Below are positions 9,901-18,064 of a DNA stretch of 64,000 bases, one piece after another (positions within the stretch are counted from its first letter, which is position 1; each line of letters opens with the position of its first letter). The stretch spans positions 28,308 to 92,307 of the forward strand of contig NZ_JAZGJQ010000009.1 in the NCBI RefSeq assembly GCF_036408855.1. The letters run 5' to 3'. The notes below the pieces were generated by a model that had not been told where the DNA came from, searched no databases, and was given only the letters and a program-made list of their open reading frames with translations. Source of the stretch: Olsenella_K absiana (GTDB taxonomy: Bacteria > Actinomycetota > Coriobacteriia > Coriobacteriales > Atopobiaceae). Both the position numbers and the translations under genes were made by a program.

Positions 9901-10725
9901 GCGGCCGCAGATCGTCTCGGCGCTCAGCCCGTGGTCCTGCCAGACGCAGGCGCCGATGCTCGCGCTCACCCCCTTGGGCGCGAGCGCGAGCACCATGTCC
10001 CGCGCCACCGCCGCCTTCGCATCGAGGTTGTCTGCGTGCATCAGCAGGGCGAAGTGGTCCACGTCGAAGCGGGAGACGGCGCTCGCCGGGAAGAGCATCC
10101 TCAGGTGGTCGCCCACCGCCTTCAGGAACGCGTCCCCGCCCTCGATGCCGTCGTGGATGTTGATAGACTGGAAGTTGACCACGTCGAGGTACATGACAGC
10201 GAGCTCGGACCCGTCGCCCTCCGGCGAGAAGTGCTTCCTCCACCTGCGCATGACGTGGAAGAAGGAGTGCATGTTGATGAGCCCGGTCACCGGGTCCGAC
10301 GATTCGTAGTCGACGGTCTCCGGCCTCGCGCCGAGGGCGACCACGAGGTTGACGACGATGCGGTGGCCGTCTGTGGTGGTTCGGGCCTCGGACAGGACGC
10401 GGGCAAGGCAGATGCGATGGTCCATCGTCGCGATGTGGCACTCGTAGGCCACCCGATCGCCCTCCGACTCGAGCGCACGGAGGGTGCTGTCGCGCACCAG
10501 GCCGAGGTCCGACGAAAGGAAGAAGTTCCGCATGCTGCCCTCGTAGAAGGCGATTGCGTCGTCGAGCGAGGCGGCGCCCAGCATGTCGAGGCAGCGCTGG
10601 TTCATGTAGATGGGGTCGTACCTGTCCCCATCCGGCGCGTAGGCGTACATGGGGACAGGCAGGACTTCGAGCAGCTCGAAGAGCATCTCGTTGGTATACC
10701 TGTTCGCATCTATCTGCGGTGACAT
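6922..10725 (-). CDS. PAS - degenerate GGDEF - EAL - multi-PAS signalling protein
   Basis: 1267 residues. N-terminal PAS-like region (about 1-130), a GGDEF-fold domain (135-300) whose signature is replaced by RFDVDHF, so cyclase activity is unlikely, and an EAL domain (about 315-570) with EALARW, ATES, WMDDFGSGYSS, LKLDM and LAEGVET all present, so cyclic-di-GMP phosphodiesterase activity is likely. The remaining 650 residues look like further PAS-type sensor modules (for example TPLKLFWKDKDRRFCG... and LLDSAPLGCSVLGPD). No membrane segment seen, so cytoplasmic. I take ATG 10725 (GAGGGGAAGG upstream) rather than the longer open frame. It lies directly downstream of gtfB (155-base gap), in the same direction. 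Confidence 0.88.
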   Translation of the reverse strand: MSPQIDANRYTNEMLFELLEVLPVPMYAYAPDGDRYDPIYMNQRCLDMLGAASLDDAIAFYEGSMRNFFLSSDLGLVRDSTLRALESEGDRVAYECHIATMDHRICLARVLSEARTTTDGHRIVVNLVVALGARPETVDYESSDPVTGLINMHSFFHVMRRWRKHFSPEGDGSELAVMYLDVVNFQSINIHDGIEGGDAFLKAVGDHLRMLFPASAVSRFDVDHFALLMHADNLDAKAAVARDMVLALAPKGVSASIGACVWQDHGLSAETICGRAKIACDVGKRRPRGPLSLYTDEMGRDLEVSEYVVSNVEGAVRNGWIHVYYQPIIGSVSGEICGMEALARWDDPTRGLLQPSSFVEPLEDSRLIWVLDLCVIRQVVTMIADRSRQGLPEIPVSVNISRVDFSCCDVFSEVESLVEEHDIPRRTLHIEATESAFASEEGEIVETLARFRKAGYEVWMDDFGSGYSSLNLLKEYDFDVLKLDMAFLRNDTPRSRAIISSVISMGKKIGVRTLAEGVETPEQADFLSMAGCSMMQGYHFGRPLPFEETLERNQERGFVVEDAQHRAYYEAAADVDFLTDAPLVLYDFHRSHFRILQTNAAARQMFIHYGLEDAQQFEDAVNDWNRSSNNALDYAMSYADRTGKAGEQAITFSGKEMLFRFRSLAHMEGHSLIVAKYFDVTERFAEITSLAKSTTSILEFYRNVFSLDLKRQTIRSLRYGNNLSGGLDKDFVPLRGADGSYNDLLPKVLDVDEARYRTFLDPDTLEGRLAEVRGGVLRSIFRTMDRDGGFRWMEHMLVLLQGSDGTQALYGIRPLDIQDLERELSSANDNAVAAQFSRDEGTGGILWDSLMAHTPLKLFWKDKDRRFCGASRSFLDYYGLDSVHDLLGKTDDDLRWHPIEQGYRDAELEVLRHGRMSRDVPGKCIAKGASHAILATKWPIYRDGRIAGLMGYFREDPAAERRPDPRGTEAGGVCETGRFMDDFLSYEIDYELNRSPFGMVRVKLPEFPRIAKECGPEAASLLDSACSSAILELVGNRGSVARLSTGCFAILGKYRSRAEILELGEKVRRAVESIHRVGAYDLTIFADVRVIYAEALDDFVKKLNRSLVAGDLSGATDAGKMSRGAERGFRALLDSAPLGCSVLGPDHTVLYWNHEAERLLGVPSEELLGCRCADLPLGCVDADGDEVPESRTPTAIALATGRPSNAQLRAHTKTGGDVLLREVVLPMKDNTGRIRELVSLFAPVGERSDAAERKATGPDTRGEKDRR

Positions 10726-10879
10726 GACCTTCCCCTCACAGAGCGAAGCCATGGCCAAGGGCGTCGCGTTCTTTGTCAGCAGGGCCGGGCCGTTTCGGCA
10801 ACGTGTTCGTTTTATTCCTGCGAGGGCGAAAAAGCAAATCCGGCGCGGGAGGAGTTGGTCACGCGCCTGCCCCACGCCC

Positions 10880-12292
10880 CTAGCGGAAGAGCCGCCGATA
10901 GGCCTCCGGCCCCTCGGAGAGGGCAGCCCTGCGCTGCAGGTCCAGGTGCCGGCGAAGGAGGCCCCTGGAGCCCCTGAGCTTCCTCATCAGGGCGACAAGC
11001 GCCTCGGCGTCATCGAGGACATGCTCGGGGCACATGAAGCGCGGCCGGTGCAGGGTCTGCCTGAGGCCGAGGACGAGCTGGTCGGCCAGGAACGCCCGTC
11101 TCACGGAGGAGCGAACCTCTGTCCCGTAGTTGACGTCGAGGTACCAGTCGCACGTGCGGAAGAGGCGCGCCAGCACCTCACGCGAGGCGACGGGGTGCAG
11201 GAGCACGTTCTTCTCCGCCCCGAAGGCGAGGAGTCGGCTCGACATCTCCGTCACAGCCGCTATGTGGAAGCGCATCTCCGGCAGGCCCCTCACGATGGCC
11301 TCGAGGGACGCGACCTGGTCCGAGTTGGTGCAGATGAGGACCTCGTCGGAGCCGGCGTTCTTACGCTCGAAGCCGTAGACGAAGCCGAGCGGGCGCACGT
11401 AGTCGGCAGAGGCGCCGAGGGCGAGGAGCCTCTCGCAGCTGCGCGCGTCCTGAACGAGGACCTCGTTCGTGCGCGAGCGGCCCTCGAGGATCATCCGCAT
11501 GTTCCCCGGTATGTCGTCGCGAGGAGGCTCCTGCCAGAAGAGCACGTTGCCCCGCGGGTGGGCCCGGAGCCGCTCGCTCACGAAGAGCGGCGTGGAGAGG
11601 GAGTTATAGAAGATGCGCTGCCCCTCGAGCCCCCGGGCGCGGAGGGCGTCGACCGCGAGCTCCACCCGGTTCGCGTAGTGGCGCAGGCGCCCGTCGCGCG
11701 CGACGAGGAGGTCGCCCGTCACGTAGTTCTCCACCACGCGCTCGCGGCCCCGCTCGTCCAGCCAGGTGCGGCAGAACCGCTCGCCGCGGCCGTTGAAGGT
11801 CGTGCGGGCGCAGAGCCGCCCAGCGAGGTCGTAGTGGTCGGTGAAGCGGACTGTCCCACCCTCGTCGAGCCAGTCGACGTCACCCACGACACGAGGCGTG
11901 CCTCCGCGCGCGTAGTAGACCCGCGCGCGGAGGCGACCGCGGTCGAGGACCCTGCCGGAGGCGCCGTCCGCGGCGACCTCCCAGAGGTCCGGCATCTCTA
12001 TCTGGTCGAAGAAGCGGCTCGCTCCGGGCTCCCAGCCCGCGTGCGCGAGGCGGTAGGCCCGCACCTGCGCGGCGGACTCTGGCCGGGCATCGCGCACGGC
12101 GCCCGGGATGGGGGCCGAGGAGCCGTCCTCGCCGGCGAGCCGGAAGACGGACTCCACGCCCTCGGGCAGGTCGGTCTCCTCCGAGAGCACGATGGCGGGC
12201 CCGTCGAAGCCCGCGCGCCGGAAGGAGCCCACGAGGAGCTCCGCCATCTCGTCGAGGTGGTCCAACAGCAGGATGCCCTCGTCGTTCGTCAT
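10880..12292 (-). CDS. gtfB: accessory Sec glycosylation chaperone GtfB
   Basis: 470 residues. Resembles GtfB, the non-catalytic partner that binds the Ser-rich acceptor and stabilises GtfA; the pair adds N-acetylglucosamine to Ser/Thr of the adhesin in the cytoplasm. GT-B-like fold with segments such as RIFYNSLSTPLFVSERL and VLICTNSDQV. It overlaps gtfA by 4 bases, so the two are made together. Length matches the family (about 440-480). Confidence 0.88.
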   Translation of the reverse strand: MTNDEGILLLDHLDEMAELLVGSFRRAGFDGPAIVLSEETDLPEGVESVFRLAGEDGSSAPIPGAVRDARPESAAQVRAYRLAHAGWEPGASRFFDQIEMPDLWEVAADGASGRVLDRGRLRARVYYARGGTPRVVGDVDWLDEGGTVRFTDHYDLAGRLCARTTFNGRGERFCRTWLDERGRERVVENYVTGDLLVARDGRLRHYANRVELAVDALRARGLEGQRIFYNSLSTPLFVSERLRAHPRGNVLFWQEPPRDDIPGNMRMILEGRSRTNEVLVQDARSCERLLALGASADYVRPLGFVYGFERKNAGSDEVLICTNSDQVASLEAIVRGLPEMRFHIAAVTEMSSRLLAFGAEKNVLLHPVASREVLARLFRTCDWYLDVNYGTEVRSSVRRAFLADQLVLGLRQTLHRPRFMCPEHVLDDAEALVALMRKLRGSRGLLRRHLDLQRRAALSEGPEAYRRLFR

Positions 12293-13782
12293 GCCCCGAT
12301 CACCTCTCCCCAGCGCGCGGCCACGCGGTCCGTGAGGTAGGCGGACGCGACCTCGTAGGACCTCTCCTCGAAGGCGGCCTTGTCGTCCTCGAGGAAGTAG
12401 CGCACGACCTCGCCGGCGAGCGCCCTTACGCGGTCGTCCTCCTGCATCCCCTCCGCGAGCGGGACCAGGTGTCCGTTCGCCCCGTCGTCGACGAAGGTGG
12501 GGTTGCCGTAGGGCACGTCGAAGCCGATCAGCGCGAGCCCGGAGCCGACCGCCTCCATGAGGCTGAGGCCGAACCCCTCGCTGGTCGAGCCGGAGAGGTA
12601 GAGCTCGTGGCGTGGGTAGACCTCAGACATCTCGCATTGGCCGAGGAGGCGCACGTAGCCCTCCGCCCCCAGCTCCCCCACGAGGGCCTCGAGGCGGCCG
12701 GCCTCTGCGCCCGCGCCGCAGACGTCGAGCGTCAGCCCCGGCACCCGCTCATGCGCCAGGGCGCACGCCCTGATCACCCAGTCGACGTGCTTCTCGGAGG
12801 CGAGCCTCGAGGCGGTGACGACGGAGAAGGGCCGCCTCGGGGACTCGGGGCGAGAGAGCGCGTCGAGGCTGCCCACGGGTATGGCGACGACGCGCGGTGT
12901 CTCCCCCACGTAGCGCTCGAACTGCCGCTCCAAGAGGCGCGCCTGGGCCTCGGTGGAGGTGACGTAGAAGTCGACGTGGCGATGCATGTCGAAGGGATAC
13001 TCGTAGTAGTTGTTCCACAGGACGTGCTCGTCGTCCGTGCCGGAGGCGCTGTAGTGGTCCGCGTGGACCACGACGCCGACCCGCGCTGCGCCCGCGTTCT
13101 CGAGTATCGCCTGGCCGATGCCGGTCGTGCGGTCGACGAGTACCACGTCCTTCTCCGTTAGGCCGAGGCTGCGCACGAGCTCTCCGACGAGGTCCTCCTT
13201 GGAGTAGAGCACCCGGTCCTTGAGGCGGAAGACCGTCGTGGCCCCGTCGGGCATCTCCTCCAGGGCGACCGAGCCGTCCTCGTTGAAGAAGCGGCGCAGG
13301 TAGAGGTGGGCCCTGCCGTCGAGCGGGGCGTAGTACTCGGAGTAGGTGCGGCCGTAGGTGAAGTAGTCCTTGCGGACGAGGAGGCCGCGGGAGACGTACT
13401 CCACGCGGTGGAGCAGGTCGTGTCCCTCGTCGACGAAGTACAGCGAGCAGTAGTCCTTGCTGCCAGAGAACGTGAGCCTCCCGCGCCGCCCGTCCCTGGT
13501 GACGCGGAAGCCCTGGTCGGCGAGGGTGGCCTCGAACTGCGCAAGCGTGTAGCTCACGGGCGCAGTCCGGAAGTCCGAGAAGTGGGAGTAGAGCCAGACG
13601 ACCTCGTCGTCGGCGAAGCCGATGTTGCGGGTGAGATGCTCTATGTCCTCCTGCGGGAACATGTCCGTGAAGACGAAGCGCGCGGGCACGCCCAGTGCCC
13701 GGAACGCCCGCGCCCGGTACGCCTGGGCGTACTCCACGCCGCTCGACGCCCAGCCGATTCCGAGGTTGAAGCTGTAGACCAT
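12289..13782 (-). CDS. gtfA: accessory Sec glycosyltransferase GtfA
   Basis: 497 residues. The N-terminus NLGIGWASSGVEYAQAYRA and the following FVFTDMF are the clearest GtfA marks. The GT4-type C-terminal domain shows ASEKHVDWVIRA, and SGSTSEGFGLSLMEAVGSGLALIGFDV, with the EGFGL...E nucleotide-sugar site. Transfers GlcNAc to Ser/Thr of the SRR protein. It starts 10 bases after secA2 ends. Unlike many streptococcal loci, no further glycosyltransferases for extending the glycan are present in the window. Confidence 0.93.
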   Translation of the reverse strand: MVYSFNLGIGWASSGVEYAQAYRARAFRALGVPARFVFTDMFPQEDIEHLTRNIGFADDEVVWLYSHFSDFRTAPVSYTLAQFEATLADQGFRVTRDGRRGRLTFSGSKDYCSLYFVDEGHDLLHRVEYVSRGLLVRKDYFTYGRTYSEYYAPLDGRAHLYLRRFFNEDGSVALEEMPDGATTVFRLKDRVLYSKEDLVGELVRSLGLTEKDVVLVDRTTGIGQAILENAGAARVGVVVHADHYSASGTDDEHVLWNNYYEYPFDMHRHVDFYVTSTEAQARLLERQFERYVGETPRVVAIPVGSLDALSRPESPRRPFSVVTASRLASEKHVDWVIRACALAHERVPGLTLDVCGAGAEAGRLEALVGELGAEGYVRLLGQCEMSEVYPRHELYLSGSTSEGFGLSLMEAVGSGLALIGFDVPYGNPTFVDDGANGHLVPLAEGMQEDDRVRALAGEVVRYFLEDDKAAFEERSYEVASAYLTDRVAARWGEVIGA

Positions 13783-13792
13783 GCGCGCCTCC

Positions 13793-16123
13793 CTAGGGGA
13801 ACAGGATAGTCCTGGTGCCGTCCGAGGTCACCTGCGGCTCCGCGAGGAAGAAGTTGCGGGCGATGGCCTCCATCATGGTGCGCTCCATGTCGTGGAAGGA
13901 GCGGTACGCCTCGCGGCTGTACTCGAAGAGCGGGTTCCGCTGGGCGGTGCCCCTCGAGGTGATCGCGTACTGGAGCTGCTGGAGGTAGTCGACCTCCTCG
14001 ACCCAGCCCTCGTCGAGCGCCCGTAGCATGCAGGCCCTCGTGAAGTCCTGGAGCTCCTCGTCGGAGGAGAAGGACGCGGCCTTCTCCTCGTAGAGCCTGT
14101 CCGCGAGGGCTTCCAGTCGGCCCAGCAGCGCCGCGCGCGACGTGGCTCTCCCGTCCGCGGCGAGCTCGGCAGGGTCGAGCTCGTAGGTCAGGTTGTCCAG
14201 CACGTAGCGGTTGAGCTCCCCTTGGGTCGGACGGGGGTGCTCCCTGACATAGCGCTTTAGGTTCTCGTGCGCGATCGAGAGAACCTTGCCCTCCGCCACC
14301 GCGTCGCCGTCGAGCAGGCGGTCGCGGGCGGCATAGAGGATCTCGCGCTGGCGCCGTAGGATCCGGTCGTAGCGCACGGCCTGCTCGCGCGAGGAGACGC
14401 TCTGCTCCTCCATGGTCCTCTGGGCGCCGTCTACGATCGAGCGGATGCGCCGCCGCGAGGCCCTGCGCCCGCCGTCCAGGATCCTGTCGACCTTCTCCTC
14501 GTAGAGCTGCGTCACGATCCCGTCCTCGAGCGAGACGAAGAACTGGCTCGACCCCGGGTCGCCCTGGCGCCCGGCACGTCCGCGCGCCTGCCGCTCGAGG
14601 CGGGTGTTCTCCATGCGGCCGACGCCGATGACGGCGAGCCCACCCAGCTCGCGCGCTCCCTCGCCCAGCCTGATGTCCGTGCCGCGGCCTGCCATGCCGG
14701 TCGAGACCGTCACGGCGCCCCTCTGCCCGGCGGCGGCGATTATCTGCGCCTCCCAGTAGGCGTTGTTGGCGTTGAGGACGTTGTGGGGCACGTGCCTCTC
14801 GACGAGCATGCGCGAGAAGACCTGCGTGTCCTGGATCGTTGCGGTGACGACGAGCACCGGCTGGCCGGTGCGGTGGTAGGCGAGGGCGGACGCGAGGGCG
14901 GCGGCGTACTGGTCCTCGGCGCTGCGGAAGTAGAGGTCGGGCAGGTCGGTACGGGCGAGCGGGCGGTGCGGCGGCACCACGAAGACCCGCTTGCCGTACA
15001 CGCTCCTGAGCTCGGCGCGCGCGTCGGCGAAGGTGCCGCTCATGCCGCACATCTCGGGGAACAGCAGGAAGAGGTTCTGGTAGGTGATGGAGGCGACCGA
15101 GCGCTGCTCGCGCGAGAGCTCGAGGTGCTCCTTCTGCTCGAGGGCCTGGTGCACGCCGCCGCGCAGCCTCATGCCCGGCAGGAGCCTGCCGGTGGTGTTG
15201 TCAAGGAGGACGACCTCGCCCTTGTCGGAGATCACGTAGTCGCGCTCGCGCTCGAAGAGAGAGCGCGCGCGGAGCGCGAGCAGGATGTGGCGGTTGAGCT
15301 CGAAGCTCTCGCGTGCGAAGAGGTTGGGTACGCCGAAGAAGCGCTCGGCGTAGGCCACGCCGGCCTCCGTGAGCCAGCAGGCCTTGTCCTCCACTTCGAA
15401 GTCGCGCCCCTCGCGCAGGGTCGAGACGAAGAAGTCGGCGCTCGGGTAGAGGTCGGACTGCACGCGCGGGGAGCCGGAGATGACGAGTGGCATCTGGGCG
15501 CCGTCCAGGAGGACCGAGTCGGCCTCGTCGATGAGGACGAAGTCGAAGTCCCGGAGGAAGCGGTCCTCGGCGCGGGCGACGAGGTTGTTCAGGAGGTAGT
15601 CGAAAGCGAGGACGCTGTGGGTCGTGTAGAGGACGTCCGCCGCGTAGTTGGCGCGCTTCTCGTCGTTCGTGAGCGCCTGGCCGGGGGTCCTCCCCACGCC
15701 GGCGCGCTCCGTCACGCCCATGAAGGCGAACGCGGGACGCATCTGCTCGGCGTCTCGGTAGGCGAGGTACTCGTTCGCGGTGACGAGGATCGTGCTCCTC
15801 CCCGTGAGCGCATGGAGGTAGAGCGGCAGCGTAGCCGTGAGGGTCTTGCCCTCGCCCGTGCGCATCTCCGCCAGGCAGCCGGCCTCGAGCGCCACGGCGC
15901 CGAGGACCTGCTCGTCGTAGGGGTAGGTCCCGAGAACCCTGCGGTCGGCCTCCGCCATGGCGGCGAACGCCTCGGGGAGAAGCTCGTCGAGCTTCCTGCC
16001 CGAGGCAAGCTCCGCCCTGAGGCGCGCGGTCTCGGCGGAGAGCTCCTCGTCGGAGAGGCCACGGGCGCGCCCCGCGCAGGCCCTCACGGCCTCCGCGGTC
16101 CTTCTCAGACGCCTGGTCATCAT
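13793..16123 (-). CDS. secA2: accessory Sec translocase ATPase SecA2
   Basis: 776 residues. Has the SecA helicase motor: MRTGEGKTLTATLPLYLHAL (Walker A), FDFVLIDEADSVLLDGAQMP (Walker B), TGMAGRGTDIRL and ERQARGRAGRQGDPG, plus the cross-linking region. It lacks the long zinc-binding C-terminus of SecA1, as usual for SecA2 of the SRR-export type. It would drive the glycosylated adhesin through SecY2. The start is ATG 16123, overlapping the asp3 stop (ATGA); a second ATG follows immediately at 16120. Reading frame further upstream is an asp3 shadow. Confidence 0.93.
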   Translation of the reverse strand: MMTRRLRRTAEAVRACAGRARGLSDEELSAETARLRAELASGRKLDELLPEAFAAMAEADRRVLGTYPYDEQVLGAVALEAGCLAEMRTGEGKTLTATLPLYLHALTGRSTILVTANEYLAYRDAEQMRPAFAFMGVTERAGVGRTPGQALTNDEKRANYAADVLYTTHSVLAFDYLLNNLVARAEDRFLRDFDFVLIDEADSVLLDGAQMPLVISGSPRVQSDLYPSADFFVSTLREGRDFEVEDKACWLTEAGVAYAERFFGVPNLFARESFELNRHILLALRARSLFERERDYVISDKGEVVLLDNTTGRLLPGMRLRGGVHQALEQKEHLELSREQRSVASITYQNLFLLFPEMCGMSGTFADARAELRSVYGKRVFVVPPHRPLARTDLPDLYFRSAEDQYAAALASALAYHRTGQPVLVVTATIQDTQVFSRMLVERHVPHNVLNANNAYWEAQIIAAAGQRGAVTVSTGMAGRGTDIRLGEGARELGGLAVIGVGRMENTRLERQARGRAGRQGDPGSSQFFVSLEDGIVTQLYEEKVDRILDGGRRASRRRIRSIVDGAQRTMEEQSVSSREQAVRYDRILRRQREILYAARDRLLDGDAVAEGKVLSIAHENLKRYVREHPRPTQGELNRYVLDNLTYELDPAELAADGRATSRAALLGRLEALADRLYEEKAASFSSDEELQDFTRACMLRALDEGWVEEVDYLQQLQYAITSRGTAQRNPLFEYSREAYRSFHDMERTMMEAIARNFFLAEPQVTSDGTRTILFP

Positions 16124-16569
16124 GCGAGCCCCGTCACCTCCGTGATCGTGAAGGAGTGGAAACGCAGCGCATGCGCTCCGGCGCAGACGAGCTGGGCCTC
16201 GTAGCTGTAGGTCTTGAGCGGGCACCTGAGGTCGGCCTCGGGGCCGTCGACCACGAGCGCGCCCGCCTCCTCGCCGTTCTTGTCGAGGAAGGAGAAGCGC
16301 AGCAGGATGCCTTGTGGCACGTCCGACTCGAGGTCGACCGTGACGTGATAGGAGCCCTCGCCGTCGATGATGGGCAGCGTGGGCTCGACGCGCCTCTCCT
16401 GGAAGTTGACCATCGAGTGCCAGGTCTTGATCACCGTGCCCGCCGGCATGAGCTCGTTTGCGAACTCGACGTCGTCGTGAGCGTGGAAGCTGATGCTCGA
16501 ACCGTAGAGGTAGGCGTCGCTCGCGTACTCCTCCCAATAGACGGTCCAGCTCCTATCTTGGCTCGGCAT
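16120..16569 (-). CDS. asp3: accessory Sec protein Asp3
   Basis: 149 residues. Recognisable from its place between asp2 and secA2 and from YWEEYASDAYLYGSS, FANELMPAGTVIKTWHS and the beta-rich middle, which fit the carbohydrate-binding-module-like Asp3. It works with Asp1, Asp2 and SecA2 in targeting the SRR preprotein. Overlaps asp2 by 17 bases and secA2 by 4. Confidence 0.85.
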   Translation of the reverse strand: MPSQDRSWTVYWEEYASDAYLYGSSISFHAHDDVEFANELMPAGTVIKTWHSMVNFQERRVEPTLPIIDGEGSYHVTVDLESDVPQGILLRFSFLDKNGEEAGALVVDGPEADLRCPLKTYSYEAQLVCAGAHALRFHSFTITEVTGLA

Positions 16570-18064
16570 CAGCGTCCCCTCCCCTCCCGTATTCCCTGAG
16601 CACGCGGAGGTACTGGGCCTTGAACCAGGCCACGACGCCCGCGGTGTCGTCGTTGTGTCGGCCGTGCAGGCCCTTGCCGATTACCCGGGCGCCGCTGCCG
16701 CGCACGTGCGAGAGGAGCCTCGGGTAGGCGTCGCCGTCGTAGTCGTCCTCGATCATGTACGCGGCGAAGATCGTGCGCCCGGACCAGTCCGTCTCGTCGA
16801 AGCGGTCCCAGAAGCTGCGGTTCAGCCGTGCCACCGCGTCCTCGCCGAGGCCTCCGCACTCCTTCCGGAGCACGTCGAGCGAGGTCGGGAAGACCGCCGG
16901 GCGCCTCAGGCGCTCGTTTGCCGCCACGTTGCCTAGGCTCAGCAGCGGCTTGCCCACGATCACATCGGCGCAGGGAATCATCGTAGCGTAGTACAGCGCC
17001 GCGAAGGTGCCCATGGAGAGCCCCGAGAGGACGACGTCGCGCTCGGGGATCCCCAGGTAGTCGAGGGCCTCGTGGACGGCGTCCAGGACGAGGCGTCCGT
17101 AGTCCTCCCCGAGGTAGAAGTCTCCGCCCTCGAGCCTGGGGTCGCTCACGAGCAGGAAGGGGCAGCCGAGGCGCCGCATCATGTAGTAGCCCTCGAAGCC
17201 CTCCATGGTCTTGTAGCCCGAGAAGTACACGCATAGGGGCGGCTCGAGGTCACCCGGGTCGAAGTAGGTGAATAGCTCCTCGCGCGCGGGCGTGACCCAG
17301 CGCCTGCCACCGGGGAGGAACGCGCCCGCACCGCGGCGCGAGTGGCGGTCGTGGAGCGCCCGGATCTTGAGGGTGCCCCTCCCCCGCGCGTTGATGGAGG
17401 CGAAGAGGGAGGCCGCGGGGCCGTCGTCCTCCACGGTCACGGGCTCGGCGAGGTCCTGCTCGGAGAAGCGCCGCACGTCCTGCACGGAGGAGATGCTGCC
17501 GCGCACGAACTGCACGGTTTCGAGCTCCACCTCGACCCCGCCGTCCTTCTCGTACTCGAGCCAGAGGTCGAGCGCCTGGCCAGGCTCCACCGGGATGTTC
17601 GAGCGCCAGAAGGCGACCTGGCCCATCCGCTCGCCGAAGTCGCCGGAAAGGATGGCGCCGACCCCGCCGTCCCAGCTCACGTCCCCGCGGAAGCCGGGCG
17701 AGACGGCGAGCATGTGCGGGTCGAACTTCTCTCCGTAGGGCTTGGAGTAGTAGTTCCTCAGGTCCTTCTCGAGGATGCGTTGCACGTCGTCTTCGGAGAA
17801 GAGGCGCGCGCGCCGGCTTCGCACGAGGTGGCGCATGGGCGCGTCGAGCGCAAGGTCACGGGAGACGAACAGGCAGTAGGCGCGAACGTGCCTCTCGAGC
17901 CAGCGCGCCTCGTCCGCGACGAGCGGACGGCTGACGAAGGCGACGTCGTACTCGCGCGCGGCCTCGTCTAGCTCGGGCTCGAACGACCAGGCCACGTCCT
18001 CGCCGAGCGTCGCACGTCGAGCGTAGTCCTCAGTCCCGAGCTGGAGCGCCCTGATGTCCGCCAA
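16553..18064 (-). CDS. asp2: accessory Sec protein Asp2 (alpha/beta hydrolase, glycan acetyltransferase)
   Basis: 503 residues. An N-terminal GT-like region is followed by an alpha/beta hydrolase domain with nucleophile elbow GLSMGTFAALYY (Ser near residue 350) and late Asp/His candidates (EDDYDGDAYP, GLHGRHNDD). Asp2 of streptococci O-acetylates GlcNAc on the adhesin and is needed for export. The catalytic Ser and His are visible here, so the modifying activity may be kept. Overlaps asp1 by 35 bases. Confidence 0.88.
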   Translation of the reverse strand: MADIRALQLGTEDYARRATLGEDVAWSFEPELDEAAREYDVAFVSRPLVADEARWLERHVRAYCLFVSRDLALDAPMRHLVRSRRARLFSEDDVQRILEKDLRNYYSKPYGEKFDPHMLAVSPGFRGDVSWDGGVGAILSGDFGERMGQVAFWRSNIPVEPGQALDLWLEYEKDGGVEVELETVQFVRGSISSVQDVRRFSEQDLAEPVTVEDDGPAASLFASINARGRGTLKIRALHDRHSRRGAGAFLPGGRRWVTPAREELFTYFDPGDLEPPLCVYFSGYKTMEGFEGYYMMRRLGCPFLLVSDPRLEGGDFYLGEDYGRLVLDAVHEALDYLGIPERDVVLSGLSMGTFAALYYATMIPCADVIVGKPLLSLGNVAANERLRRPAVFPTSLDVLRKECGGLGEDAVARLNRSFWDRFDETDWSGRTIFAAYMIEDDYDGDAYPRLLSHVRGSGARVIGKGLHGRHNDDTAGVVAWFKAQYLRVLREYGRGGDADAEPR